64,000 nucleotides of DNA. Source: Paraburkholderia sp. Lineage in GTDB: Bacteria > Pseudomonadota > Gammaproteobacteria > Burkholderiales > Burkholderiaceae. The stretch lies in the NCBI RefSeq assembly GCF_004298475.1, contig NZ_SCRP01000037.1, positions 39,138 to 103,137 on the forward strand, read 5' to 3'. The notes under the pieces are model-generated. The model was not told the origin of the DNA and did not search any database. It worked only from the letters and a program-made list of their open reading frames with translations. This document shows, piece after piece, positions 43,965 through 53,326 of the stretch. The translations under genes were made by a program, and so were the position numbers. Position 1 is the stretch's first letter, and each line of letters starts with the position of its first letter.

Positions 43965-45080
43965 TTGAACCAGCAGCGCGTCACCATCGGACAGATCGGC
44001 GAATTCGACGAAATCATCGACGTCAGAACGCCGCTCGAATACGCGGAAGACCACATTCCCGGCGCAATCAATGCGCCGGTGATGAGCAATGAAGAACGCG
44101 TGATCGTCGGCACGCTGTACAAGCAGTCGCCGTTCGAAGCGGCGCGTGTTGGCGCGGCGATTGCCGCGCGCAACATCGCCACGCATCTCGACACGCTGTT
44201 CGCCGAACGGCCGCGCAGCTGGCGCCCGCTCATCTACTGCTGGCGCGGCGGCAAGCGCTCCGGGTCGATGACGACGATGTTCAACATGATCGGCTGGCGC
44301 GCACGCCAGCTCGAAGGCGGCTACAAGACGTACCGGCAGTCCGTGGTCGAGGCGCTCGGCGCCCTGCCCGCGAACTACCGCTATATCGTGCTCGCAGGCC
44401 CCACGGGCAGCGGCAAGACGCGCCTGTTGCAGGCGCTCGCAGAAGCCGGCGCGCAGACGCTCGATCTAGAAGCACTCGCGGCGCATCGCGGCTCGCTGCT
44501 CGGCGCGCTGCCCGAACGCGGGCAGCCGTCGCAGAAGTCGTTCGATACGGCGCTGGTTCAGGCGCTGCACGCGCTCGATACGGAGCGGCCGGTGTTCGTC
44601 GAAGCGGAAAGCCGGCGCATCGGGACCATCACGGTGCCGGTCGCGCTCATCGACACGATGCGCGCGGCGCCATGCGTCGTGGTGGAGGTCGCGCGCGACG
44701 AGCGCGTCGCGCTGCTGCTGGAGGAATACGGCCACCTGCTCGGCGACCGCGACTACTTCCGGGAGCAACTGCTGAAGCTTGTGCCGCTGCATGGACATGA
44801 GCGCATCGAGACGTGGTGCCGTCTGCTCGACGCCGACGATCGCATGACGCTGACCGAGGCGCTCGTCGCCGAGCACTACGATCCGGCCTATACGCGCAGC
44901 ACCCGGCGCAACTTCGCAAAACTGGAAGCGGCGCCGCGTTTTGCGTTCCATCCTGTGCGCGGCGACACGGTCATGCAGGCGCAAACGCTGCTCGATCAAT
45001 TGCGCGAGACCCGCGCAGAGAGCGGCGATAACGACGACAGCGCCGATAACGCAAACCACGACGGCAGCACACTTCGCTGA
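43965..45080 (+). CDS. mnmH: tRNA 2-selenouridine synthase
   Basis: MnmH (SelU) replaces sulfur with selenium in mnm5s2U34 of Lys, Glu and Gln tRNAs, via a geranylated intermediate. The rhodanese part holds YCWRGGKRSGSM, with catalytic Cys92, and the P-loop GPTGSGKT is at residues 145-152. The only start that fits is TTG at 43965, with CGGAG 10 bases before; this gives 371 residues, the normal length. A selenophosphate synthetase would be needed and is not in this window. The last 20 residues are Asp/Asn-rich. Confidence 0.92.
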   Translation: MNQQRVTIGQIGEFDEIIDVRTPLEYAEDHIPGAINAPVMSNEERVIVGTLYKQSPFEAARVGAAIAARNIATHLDTLFAERPRSWRPLIYCWRGGKRSGSMTTMFNMIGWRARQLEGGYKTYRQSVVEALGALPANYRYIVLAGPTGSGKTRLLQALAEAGAQTLDLEALAAHRGSLLGALPERGQPSQKSFDTALVQALHALDTERPVFVEAESRRIGTITVPVALIDTMRAAPCVVVEVARDERVALLLEEYGHLLGDRDYFREQLLKLVPLHGHERIETWCRLLDADDRMTLTEALVAEHYDPAYTRSTRRNFAKLEAAPRFAFHPVRGDTVMQAQTLLDQLRETRAESGDNDDSADNANHDGSTLR

Positions 45081-45135
45081 GCGGCGCGGCGGCTCACAGT
45101 CCGCGTCGCGGCGCCCTCAACGGAAAGCGGCGTGC

Positions 45136-45444
45136 TCAGTGGTTGTACATCGCGTTCCAGTCTTGCACCGACACCTTCGACGGGCCACCGGCTTGCGACG
45201 TGCCATCAGCCGTGCCGCCAACTCCGGTCTTGCCGTTCAGCGCGGCCACGCGTGCTTCAGCGGCCTGGATCGCCTCCGGATAGTTGGTGTTGTCGCCGTC
45301 ACCGACGTGGTAGCCCACCTGCTCGAGTTGCACGAGTTCCGCGCGAACCTGCTCACGCGTAATGGTCGAGTGCGACTGGGCGAACGAAGCGACGGGAACA
45401 ACGAGTGCGGCGGCAACGGCAACGGCTTGAATCAGGGACTTCAC
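45136..45444 (-). CDS. DUF4148 domain-containing secreted protein
   Basis: A 102-residue protein starting with GTG 45444. A Sec signal peptide (KSLIQAVAVAAALVVPVASFAQ) is followed by the DUF4148 domain: ITREQVRAELVQLEQVGYHVGD. Such proteins are abundant in Burkholderia; their role is unknown. GGAGGATAT precedes the start, and a clear promoter lies 67 bases upstream. A longer frame to 45510 would pass through the promoter region. Confidence 0.85.
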   Translation of the reverse strand: MKSLIQAVAVAAALVVPVASFAQSHSTITREQVRAELVQLEQVGYHVGDGDNTNYPEAIQAAEARVAALNGKTGVGGTADGTSQAGGPSKVSVQDWNAMYNH

Positions 45445-45510
45445 GGTATATCCTCCATTTAGTTTGGTCTGGCCTGCATGCAACGATGTATGCATGTGAC
45501 CGACGTACAC

Positions 45511-45539
45511 AGTCTAGGAGGATCGAGAGTAAGGGTTAA
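45511..45539 (-). promoter_or_regulatory. Promoter of the DUF4148 gene
   Basis: On the minus strand TTAACC (45539-45534) and TAGACT (45516-45511) are 17 bases apart. Transcription would start near 45504, giving a 60-base leader. Confidence 0.55.
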
Positions 45540-45638
45540 CCTCTATTCTTCTAAAATACCGTTCCAGGTATCGAAAGAATCCACCGGCCTCACTTCTACA
45601 TAAAGCTAAAGCGCAGCTCGTTCGATTTATCGTACGAT

Positions 45639-45674
45639 TTGCATGCGTATTTGTATGCGTATTGGTGCGCATTT
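45639..45674. repeat. Three 12-bp direct repeats in an A+T-rich gap
   Basis: TTGCATGCGTAT, TTGTATGCGTAT and TGGTGCGCATTT follow one another. They lie between the DUF4148 promoter and the GT2 gene, in a region with more A+T than its surroundings. Confidence 0.55.
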
Positions 45675-45707
45675 GCCGCAAGGCCGTCGCGTCAACAACG
45701 TTCGGTA

Positions 45708-46634
45708 TTACGGGCGAGACACGTCGCGGTCCATCAAGGCAGCGGTATGCTGCAGTTGCGCCGGCAGGTTCGGCTCCCAGGCTTCGAGGTCCTCGGTCGG
45801 ATAGAGCCCGAACGCATAGAGAACCCGCTTCAGGCGGCTCATGAAACCGGGACGCGGCACGTTCGGAAGTGTTCCGGCTGCCGGGTTACCGGTCTGGCCA
45901 AGATAGTTGTGCCTGAAATCGCGCTGCGAAATCCCCCACTTCATCAGGAACTCGCGGCTGCCGCGATTGCGACGAATACGCCCCGTCGTGCGGCAACCGA
46001 AGTGATAGACGCGGCTCGCGCCAACCGAGCGGAATACCCGGCAGCCGACGAGCCACAGCTTGATCAGGAGGTCGTCATCGCTGCTCATGCCCGGCCCGAA
46101 TTCGATGCTGTAGCCGCCGACCCGCAGCCAGAGTTCGCGACTCACCAGCGTCGGCTGCAATGCGACGCCATCCCGGTCAACCGTGTCCATGTTCGCTGCA
46201 AAGTCCAGCAATCGCGCCTCATCGAAATCGGCGGGGCCGGTGCCGAAGTGCGCGACCGTCACGAGCGCGTTGCCGGTATCGGTCGGCTCGATCATCGTGG
46301 ATGCGAGATAGGCCGGCGTATTCCCGAGCCCGCGCAGCGCTTCGACAAACGCGGTGTCCCACCCCGGCGTGCAATACATGTCGTCGTTCATGTACAGAAG
46401 CCACTCGCGGGATGCAAGGCGTGCGACGTCGTTGACCGCGATGCATACGCCAACGTTGCCCTTGCTCCAGGTGTGTCGAATACCCTGCTCGCGGACCCAT
46501 TCGAGCGTGCCGTCGCTGCCGTCGTTGACGTGCACGAGAATTTCATGCTCGTACGCAGAGTGGCACCGGATACTGTCGATGCACAGTTTCAGATACGGCA
46601 GATTATTCCAGGTCGGAATCAGGATGCTGAACAT
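45708..46634 (-). CDS. GT2 family glycosyltransferase (LPS/O-antigen region)
   Basis: A 308-residue GT-A transferase. FSILIPTWNNLPYLKLCIDS begins the nucleotide-binding fold; the DxD-type motif appears as YMNDDMYC after WLL. It transfers a sugar from a nucleotide donor to an envelope glycan or another acceptor; which one is unknown. It lies 14 bases after the O-antigen ligase gene on the same strand, so the two likely act on the same polymer. Confidence 0.85.
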   Translation of the reverse strand: MFSILIPTWNNLPYLKLCIDSIRCHSAYEHEILVHVNDGSDGTLEWVREQGIRHTWSKGNVGVCIAVNDVARLASREWLLYMNDDMYCTPGWDTAFVEALRGLGNTPAYLASTMIEPTDTGNALVTVAHFGTGPADFDEARLLDFAANMDTVDRDGVALQPTLVSRELWLRVGGYSIEFGPGMSSDDDLLIKLWLVGCRVFRSVGASRVYHFGCRTTGRIRRNRGSREFLMKWGISQRDFRHNYLGQTGNPAAGTLPNVPRPGFMSRLKRVLYAFGLYPTEDLEAWEPNLPAQLQHTAALMDRDVSRP

Positions 46635-46648
46635 GTCGATTCTAATGA

Positions 46649-47926
46649 TTAAGCGGCTGACACGGCGTCGGCGCGATCGGTGATCGCCAGCAGCACGGCG
46701 ACCACGGTCGCATAGAAAGCCACCGTGCCTTTCAGGTCGAAAGTCTCTACCGTCAAGCCAAAAACAAGAAACATCAGGACGAACGAAAGTCCCATGAGCG
46801 CCGTACGGCGCACCGTGCCCGATGCCGCCCTCAAACGGCTAGCGAAAAAGAGTGCGGGTACGACATAGATGCCGAGCAGTGCAATGCCGCCCACGATGCC
46901 GAAATTGACCGTATAGGCCAGCAACTGGTTGTGTGTCTCACCAATGCCGAATTGCGCCGCAAGCGGCGTAAGCGCACCTTGCCGGACAAGCCCGGGCATC
47001 GCATCGCGAAAGCCCTCGCCGCCGAGGCCCAGCACCGGATGCTGGCGAATCAGCGTGAATGCCACGTCGTAGAGCTGCAGCCGGATTCCAACCGCCGTGT
47101 CGCGTTCCCCATGCGTGTACTGCGCTAAATCGGACGACACCATGTCGATGCGCTCGCGCACCGAACCGGACAGGCCGTAGACGAGCGCAAGCAGCGCCAC
47201 AACGGCAAGGGGCGCCAGCACGTTCCAGCGCAAGGACTTGCCGCGGCCGCGCTCCCACAGAATCAGCACGGCGATGGGCGGAATCGCGGCCCATCCGCCG
47301 CGCGAGCCGGTCAACAACGAAACCGCGAGGCCTGCAAAAAGACCTGCGATCTTGAGTACGCGTAAAAGCACCGTGTCCTTGCGCCACCAGTTCAGCGAAA
47401 GCGCCGACAGCACGGCAAACGCAAGCGCGATGTCCCCGAAATGAATCGGATTGAGAAATTTGCTGCTAACCCGGCCGTCGCCCCAGTCGCGTGACATGAA
47501 CAGGATGATCACCAGGGTCGACAGCACGCCAAGCGTAAAGGACAGATCCGCCCACGCGAAGACCCGCTGCGGCGCGCGTCGCAGGGCGAGAAAGAGCGGA
47601 ACGGCGAGAAGAAACCGCGACGGAGAATCCCAGTACCGGAGGGACACGTGGCCGTGCAGGCGCGTGCTCAGCATCACTGCGACAAGCGGCCCGGCCAGCG
47701 CGACACAGACGGCCAGCCCAAGACGCCTGGGGCGTGCGTAACCATAGGGTGCACCGGAACGCGGCCAGCACAACACAGCAAGCGAAAGAGCCGACGCAAT
47801 GATCGACATGGCGCTCGCGCCGCCATTCAGAAGCATTGCCACAGACGGAAATGTCAGCAGAAAAAGCGCAATCAACCAGTCACCGTGCACCGTCTGTCGT
47901 TTGTCAGTTTTAACGGATGTCGGCAT
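46649..47926 (-). CDS. O-antigen ligase family protein
   Basis: A 425-residue membrane protein with about 12 helices. LLTGSRGGWAAIPP is the conserved Arg-rich motif, and the large periplasmic loop around HPVLGLGGEGFRDAMPG and GIGETHNQLLAY contains the His proposed as catalytic in WaaL. It joins undecaprenyl-linked O-polysaccharide to lipid A-core. Relatives also include polymerases and exopolysaccharide ligases, so the substrate is not fixed by sequence. Confidence 0.88.
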   Translation of the reverse strand: MPTSVKTDKRQTVHGDWLIALFLLTFPSVAMLLNGGASAMSIIASALSLAVLCWPRSGAPYGYARPRRLGLAVCVALAGPLVAVMLSTRLHGHVSLRYWDSPSRFLLAVPLFLALRRAPQRVFAWADLSFTLGVLSTLVIILFMSRDWGDGRVSSKFLNPIHFGDIALAFAVLSALSLNWWRKDTVLLRVLKIAGLFAGLAVSLLTGSRGGWAAIPPIAVLILWERGRGKSLRWNVLAPLAVVALLALVYGLSGSVRERIDMVSSDLAQYTHGERDTAVGIRLQLYDVAFTLIRQHPVLGLGGEGFRDAMPGLVRQGALTPLAAQFGIGETHNQLLAYTVNFGIVGGIALLGIYVVPALFFASRLRAASGTVRRTALMGLSFVLMFLVFGLTVETFDLKGTVAFYATVVAVLLAITDRADAVSAA

Positions 47927-48049
47927 TATGATTTTCTATTATCGGTAACGACACTTGACCACAGCACAATATTTACGCGTGTCAAACCAGATGAGAAGCC
48001 TGACATTGTACTCACACATGAGTTGCTCAAACCAATTGTAAATTTTACG

Positions 48050-48069
48050 GGAGCGGCATAAGCCGCTCC
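48050..48069 (+). other. Hairpin in the divergent gap before the GT9 gene
   Basis: GGAGCGGC and GCCGCTCC form an 8-bp stem with an ATAA loop. It lies in the A+T-rich gap (47927-48158) between divergent LPS genes. There is no T-run on the plus side. It may be a leader structure of the GT9 gene or an old terminator. Confidence 0.4.
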
Positions 48070-48158
48070 GTCGGCTGATACCGCCCCAGCCTCCGGGCAA
48101 GAGCCGCCGCCATGTTAGACTCGGCGTCCACCCGTGGACAAGAATTAGGACAAGGCCC

Positions 48159-49316
48159 GTGTTTCAGCAGCCCCGCCCGAGCACTTCATGGTTTGCGCCT
48201 GCCAACTGGCTGGACAACGCCGTCGCCAGGTCCGTCAACATCCCGTATGCGGGTGTGCCGCACGAACCAGACGTATTTCTCAACGGCAACAGTCGCATCA
48301 AGATTGCGAAGAAGTATCTGCACAAGAGGATGCTGTTGGGCGCGCGCCGGCAGCTTCGACACGAACGGCCGCATCTCGACGGCTCGCAGCGCGTGCTGTG
48401 GATTTACGCCAAGCGGAACTTCGGCGACGCAACGATGGACATGGCGGGCCGCGCGCTGCTCAAAAACACGGGGGTTCGCCTCGACCTCCTCACATTGCCA
48501 TCGCAGGTTCCGCTTTTCAGGGAAGACGACATATTCGGCAGGGTATATGGCGATCCGCTCGAAGTCGACGCGAACCTGTACGACGCGATACTGCTGTCCG
48601 AATACAACCTGCAGTCGATCCGCCTGAAGGCGCGCTACTTTCGCAAACTGCCCCATGCGTGCCTGTACCAGTACTTCAACGGACCCGATCGCAATCAGAC
48701 ATGCTTTAGCTATGCGGGCGTGAACGACGTCTTCTCGCTCGGCTACGACGTCGACGAACTGGCTTCGATCAGCAAGCCCTATCTGTCCAGCTGCGACGCG
48801 ACGCGCGACTCGGTGCGCCCGCTGCTTCCTGCGCAACCGTTCATCGCACTCGCCGCGGGCGGCGTGGACCCCAACCGGACGTACCACCGCTGGCCGGAAT
48901 TCGTCGACATGCTGAGCCGCTGCGACGACGCTCGCATACCTAAGGAACTTGTCGTGCTCGGCTCGGATAACGGCACGGAAATCGCGCAGAATCTGTGCGC
49001 GCGCGCGCCGGGCAACGTGGCGATCCGTTCGCTCACCGGCAAGCTGGCGTTCCTGCAGGCACGGGAGATCGTCGCGCACGCCGCACTGTTTGTCGGCGCC
49101 GATGGCGGACTCATGCACGTCGCGCATAGCACGTCCACGCCAAGCGTTTCGCTGTTCTCGCACCGCGAACCGCCCTATCTGCGATTGACCGAGGCATGCC
49201 ACTCCATCGGCCTGCAAGGCAGCGGCAACGTCGACACCATCGAGCCTGCGCAGATCATGGACGCCGTACTCCAGCAACTGGCCACTCGTCAGCCTTCGCT
49301 TTCCTGCGCCGACTAG
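48159..49316 (+). CDS. GT9 family glycosyltransferase (heptosyltransferase-like)
   Basis: A 385-residue GT-B enzyme with GTG start. The N-terminal 70 residues are family-poor. RVLWIYAKRNFGDATMDMAGR replaces the classical (R)xGDxxxxTP region. The C-terminal half has FIALAAGGVDPNRTYHRWPE, ELVVLGSDNG and the signature ALFVGADGGLMHVAHST. Members add heptose or hexose to the LPS inner core. It reads away from the O-antigen ligase gene. Confidence 0.85.
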   Translation: MFQQPRPSTSWFAPANWLDNAVARSVNIPYAGVPHEPDVFLNGNSRIKIAKKYLHKRMLLGARRQLRHERPHLDGSQRVLWIYAKRNFGDATMDMAGRALLKNTGVRLDLLTLPSQVPLFREDDIFGRVYGDPLEVDANLYDAILLSEYNLQSIRLKARYFRKLPHACLYQYFNGPDRNQTCFSYAGVNDVFSLGYDVDELASISKPYLSSCDATRDSVRPLLPAQPFIALAAGGVDPNRTYHRWPEFVDMLSRCDDARIPKELVVLGSDNGTEIAQNLCARAPGNVAIRSLTGKLAFLQAREIVAHAALFVGADGGLMHVAHSTSTPSVSLFSHREPPYLRLTEACHSIGLQGSGNVDTIEPAQIMDAVLQQLATRQPSLSCAD

Positions 49317-49317
49317 C

Positions 49318-49364
49318 GGGTCAAACCCGGGGTCAACCCCGGGCTCAAACCCAGACTCAATCCG
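49318..49364. repeat. Degenerate direct repeats after the GT9 gene
   Basis: Four near copies of GGGTCAAACCC follow the GT9 stop. Two of them make a hairpin (CCCGGGG/CCCCGGG at 49326-49343). No T-run is present. It may mark the boundary with the convergent msbA gene. Confidence 0.5.
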
Positions 49365-49482
49365 CGGCTCACAGCCACGCATCCTCGCCCGCACCCGATA
49401 GCGCCAGCGGCGCTCGCCAGATCACCGCTGCAGCGTGTGCAGCTTCACGCGCCGCAGCGTCACAATCACCGCCACTGTCACA

Positions 49483-51267
49483 TCAAGCCGCGCTTTGCTG
49501 ATACTGGATCCGGTGCAGGTGCGCGTACAGCCCGCCATTCTCAAGCAACTGCTGGTGCGAGCCGGATTCGACGATGTGGCCGCCATCCATCACGAGGATG
49601 CGATCCGCGCGCTCGATCGTCGATAGACGGTGTGCGATCACGAGCGTCGTGCGCCCCTGCATCAGCGTTTCAAGCGCCGCCTGCACATGGCGCTCCGATT
49701 CCGAATCGAGCGCCGACGTCGCTTCGTCGAGGATCAGGATCGGCGCGTCCTTGTAGATCGCGCGGGCAATGGCGAGGCGCTGACGCTGCCCGCCCGAGAA
49801 TTTCATGCCGTTGTCGCCAATCAACGTGTCCATGCCGTCAGGAAGCGCCGAAACCGTTTCCCACAGGTTCGCGGCACGCAGTGCACGCTGCACACGCTCG
49901 CGGTTCGCCGTTTCACCATAGGCGACGTTGTTTGCGACCGTATCGTTGAACAGCACCACGTCCTGGCTCACCATCGCGAACTGTCGGCGCAGCGCATGCA
50001 CGTCGTAGTCGGTAATCGGCACGCCGTCGACGAGCACCTCGCCGCCGGTCGGGTCGAAAAAGCGCGGCAACAGATTCACGAGCGTCGTTTTGCCACTGCC
50101 CGACGGGCCTGCGAGCGCCACCATCTCGCCAGGCTTCACCCGGAACGACACATGGTCAAGCGTCGCGCGATGGCTCGCGCCATAGGCGAACGAAACATCG
50201 CGGAACTCCACCTCGCCGCGCGCGCGCTCAAGCGGCATGCCGCCGCCAGCCGGCTCCGGCGGTTCGTCGATCAGCCCGAAAATCAGCTCGGCCGCGGTCA
50301 TCCCGCGCTGCAGCGGCTGGTTCACGTCGATCAGGTGCTTGAGCGGCGAGATCACGAGCAGCATCGCCGTGACGAACGCGACAAACCCGCCGACCGTCGT
50401 CTGGTCATTCGACGCCTGCACGACCGCAATGGTGATGACGACCGCCAGCGCGATCGACGCAAGGAACTGCGTGAGTGGCTGCGCGAGCCCGCCCGAGACC
50501 GTCATGCGCATCTGGTAGCCGCGCAACCGGCGGCTCATCGCGCCGAAGCGATCCTTTTCGTACTGCTCGCCATTGTGAACCTTGATCACCTTGTGGCCGC
50601 CGACGGTCTCCTCGACGATATAAGACAGCTCGTTCGTCAGCGACTGATGCTCGCGGTTCAGACGCCGCAGACGCCGGTTGATCTTGCTGACGAGCCAGCC
50701 GATGCCCGGCAACAGCACCGCGACGATCAGCGTGAGCCGCCAGTTCAGGTAAAACAGGTAACCGAGCAGGAACACCACTGTCAGCGAATCGCGCACGAGC
50801 GTGACCAGCACGCCGAGCAGCACGCCCAGAATCTGGTTGACTTCGAAGACGATCGCGTTGATCACCGTACTCGCGGTTTCGCGCTGGAAGAACCCGACGC
50901 TTGCGTGAATCATCCGCTCGAACATCTTGAGCCGCAGCGCGAGCAGCACGCGGTTCGACACGTACTGCAGCAGATAGCCGGATGCATATTGCGCAACGCC
51001 GCGTATGAGCGACAGCCCGATGACCGCAACCGGCACCAGCCACTTCGCCTTCGGATCGCCCCGCGTGCCAAAGCCGTGATCGAGCAACGGCTTGAGCAGC
51101 GCGGGAATGCCGGCCTCGGTGGCCGCCACCACGGCCATCGACACCACGCCGGCGACAAGCACCCAGACAAGGGGCTTCAGATACGGCCACAGCCGGCGCC
51201 CGATCTCCACCGGCGACGACTTCGTGCCGGAACCGACCGGCTTGCTCAGGGTTGATTTCCCGCCCAA
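49483..51267 (-). CDS. msbA: Lipid A export ABC transporter (MsbA)
   Basis: MsbA flips core-lipid A across the inner membrane. The protein has six membrane helices in the first 320 residues, then an ATPase domain: Walker [18 protein letters not shown], signature [11 protein letters not shown], Walker [12 protein letters not shown]. No ATG lies at the family start; TTG at 51267, preceded by CGAGGGCA, gives 594 residues. The upstream in-frame extension to 51504 lacks similarity. The LPS-core setting fits this assignment. Confidence 0.94.
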   Translation of the reverse strand: MGGKSTLSKPVGSGTKSSPVEIGRRLWPYLKPLVWVLVAGVVSMAVVAATEAGIPALLKPLLDHGFGTRGDPKAKWLVPVAVIGLSLIRGVAQYASGYLLQYVSNRVLLALRLKMFERMIHASVGFFQRETASTVINAIVFEVNQILGVLLGVLVTLVRDSLTVVFLLGYLFYLNWRLTLIVAVLLPGIGWLVSKINRRLRRLNREHQSLTNELSYIVEETVGGHKVIKVHNGEQYEKDRFGAMSRRLRGYQMRMTVSGGLAQPLTQFLASIALAVVITIAVVQASNDQTTVGGFVAFVTAMLLVISPLKHLIDVNQPLQRGMTAAELIFGLIDEPPEPAGGGMPLERARGEVEFRDVSFAYGASHRATLDHVSFRVKPGEMVALAGPSGSGKTTLVNLLPRFFDPTGGEVLVDGVPITDYDVHALRRQFAMVSQDVVLFNDTVANNVAYGETANRERVQRALRAANLWETVSALPDGMDTLIGDNGMKFSGGQRQRLAIARAIYKDAPILILDEATSALDSESERHVQAALETLMQGRTTLVIAHRLSTIERADRILVMDGGHIVESGSHQQLLENGGLYAHLHRIQYQQSAA

Positions 51268-51614
51268 AATGCCCTCGAAAAAATGCGGATGAAGCGTTCC
51301 GCCCGCAGGCGGGCAAACAAGTACGCCATTGTAAACGCTCGGCCAATGCGGCGATGAACTGGTTCTCCCGGGCGATGTCCGCGCGCCTTGACGTGCAGTC
51401 CGCATGAGCGCCGTCACCTGCCACCCGCGCACGGTGTACTGGCGCAAATTTTTGTATATACTGCCTCGTTTCATCGGCGGCATGGACGTGCGCCGATGAA
51501 CCACTTACAACGCCGGAACCGGCTCTGATCGGTATCCAGCGCGGTATCCGGCGGATATCCAGCTGTATCCAGCGGTATTCAGCCCCTTTTTCAAGCCTTC
51601 GCAAGCCAGCGCCG
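51268..51614. other. Divergent gap between msbA and the GT2 pair
   Basis: This 347-base gap contains TTTTTGTATATACT near 51449-51462, a -10-like element (TATACT) for the GT2 genes without a clear -35. Direct repeats at 51531-51584 follow it. No gene is seen. Confidence 0.4.
51531..51584. repeat. Five degenerate GGTATCCAGCG repeats
   Basis: Units GGTATCCAGCGC, GGTATCCGGCGG, ATATCCAGCT, GTATCCAGCG and GTATTCAGCC stand in a row, 30 bases before the first GT2 gene. They lie in its presumed 5' UTR. Confidence 0.65.
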
Positions 51615-52427
51615 ATGAGTGACATCGCCAAACCCGATGCGATCAGTGTCATCGTCATCGTCAAGAACGAAGCACACGATATTCGGGCGTGTCTTGCATC
51701 AGTCCAGGGCTGGGTCGACGAAATCGTCGTGCTCGACTCGGGCAGCACGGACGGCACCCAGGCAATCTGCCGCGAGTTCGGCGCCACGGTCGTCGAAACC
51801 GACTGGCCCGGCTTCGGGCCGCAGAAACAGCGCGCGCTCGAAACGGCGCGCGGACCCTGGATTCTCTCGCTCGATGCCGACGAACGCGTTCCCACGGCGC
51901 TGCGCGATGAAATTCTGGCGAGCGTGAAAGCGAATGCCGCCGACCTGTTCCAGTTGCCCCGCCGCTCGAACTACTGCGGACAGTGGATACGCCACTCCGG
52001 CTGGTCGCCCGATTATGTGACGCGGCTCTTTCGTCGCGACGCCGCCCGCTTCTCGAACGATCTCGTTCATGAACGCGTGCTCTACTCGCCCGATTCGCGT
52101 ATCGCCGCGCTTCGCGAACCATTGCTTCACTACAGCTTTCGCGACTTCTCCGACGTGCTCGGCAAGATCGACAGCTATTCGACCTATGGCGCAACGCAGG
52201 GCGCGGTGCGCGGCAAGCGCGGCAGTCTCGGCAAAGCACTGATGCACGGGTTCTGGACCTTCGTGCGCACCTGGATCATCCAGCGCGGGTTCCTTGACGG
52301 CAAGATGGGCCTCGTGCTCGCGATTTCCAACGCCGAAGGCACCTACTACCGTTACCTGAAGCTGATGCTGCTCGATACGAAACAGCCAGCCGCTGCCGCC
52401 CCCGGTGACCGCGCGAGTGGCCGATGA
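51615..52427 (+). CDS. GT2 glycosyltransferase, WaaE/KdtX-like LPS core
   Basis: A 270-residue transferase. ISVIVIVKNEAHDIRACLAS and WVDEIVVLDSGSTDGTQAIC begin the GT-A fold; SLDADERVP is the DxD motif. LFQLPRRSNYCGQWIRHSGW is the motif typical of the WaaE/KdtX group that adds beta-1,4-glucose to the inner core. The stop overlaps the next ATG by four bases. Confidence 0.9.
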   Translation: MSDIAKPDAISVIVIVKNEAHDIRACLASVQGWVDEIVVLDSGSTDGTQAICREFGATVVETDWPGFGPQKQRALETARGPWILSLDADERVPTALRDEILASVKANAADLFQLPRRSNYCGQWIRHSGWSPDYVTRLFRRDAARFSNDLVHERVLYSPDSRIAALREPLLHYSFRDFSDVLGKIDSYSTYGATQGAVRGKRGSLGKALMHGFWTFVRTWIIQRGFLDGKMGLVLAISNAEGTYYRYLKLMLLDTKQPAAAAPGDRASGR

Positions 52428-53257
52428 ACGGGCCACGCGACATGCTGATTTCCGTGGTCGTCAGCACTTATAACCGTCCCGACGCACTTGAGCGCGTACT
52501 GACCGCCTGCACCGCGCAGACCGACACGAACTACGAAATCATCGTCGCCGACGACGGTTCAACCGACTCGACGCGCGAGACCGTTGTACGCTGCGCCCAG
52601 GCCAGCACGGTACGCATCGAACACGTCTGGCAGGAAGACGACGGGTTCCGCGCCGCCGAGATTCGCAACAAAGGGATTGCGAAGTCCCGTGGCGACTACG
52701 TGATCTTTCTGGATGGCGATTGCGTTCCACAGCACGACTTCGTACAGCGACACCGTCGACTCGCCACCGAGCGCGTCGTCGTCACAGGCAGCCGGATTCT
52801 GCTCGACGAAACGCTGACGCAACAGGTCATCGGCCAGAAGCTCTCGTTGCCGGACGAAGGCATCGGCTTCTGGGCACGGCAGCGCATGGGCGGCCATGTC
52901 AACAAGATCGCGCCGCTCTTCATCAAGCTGCCGGACCACCCATGGCGCGACATCGACCAGTTCAAATGGCGCGGCATCAAGAGTTGCAACATGAGCGCGT
53001 GGCGCTGCGATCTGGAGCGCGTGAACGGTTTCGACGCCAGCTTCGTCGGCTGGGGGCACGAGGATGCCGATCTCGTGATCCGGCTCGCCAACTGCAACGT
53101 GCACCGCAAGCTCGGCGCATACGCCACGGAGATATTCCACCTGTGGCACCGGGAGCAGCCGCGTACGCAGGAAAGCTCCAACTATGAGCGCGTCAAGGCG
53201 CGCATCGCGGACGGCACGGTGCGCGCCGCGCGCGGCCTGGCGGAACTGCCGCTGTAG
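52424..53257 (+). CDS. GT2 glycosyltransferase with chondroitin-synthase-like C-terminus
   Basis: A 277-residue transferase. LISVVVSTYNRPDALERVL begins the nucleotide-binding fold, IFLDGDCVP is the DxD motif, and VGWGHEDADLVIRLANC is the galactosyltransferase/chondroitin-synthase-like motif. The acceptor is likely an LPS-core sugar, by neighbourhood with the WaaE-like gene and msbA. Coupled by ATGA to the preceding GT2. Confidence 0.88.
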   Translation: MNGPRDMLISVVVSTYNRPDALERVLTACTAQTDTNYEIIVADDGSTDSTRETVVRCAQASTVRIEHVWQEDDGFRAAEIRNKGIAKSRGDYVIFLDGDCVPQHDFVQRHRRLATERVVVTGSRILLDETLTQQVIGQKLSLPDEGIGFWARQRMGGHVNKIAPLFIKLPDHPWRDIDQFKWRGIKSCNMSAWRCDLERVNGFDASFVGWGHEDADLVIRLANCNVHRKLGAYATEIFHLWHREQPRTQESSNYERVKARIADGTVRAARGLAELPL

Positions 53258-53326
53258 ACGGCTTGCCCCGGTGCATGGCAAGTCGCCACATGATCCGACC
53301 GAAACGCTGCTGCGGGCCCAAGCCAG

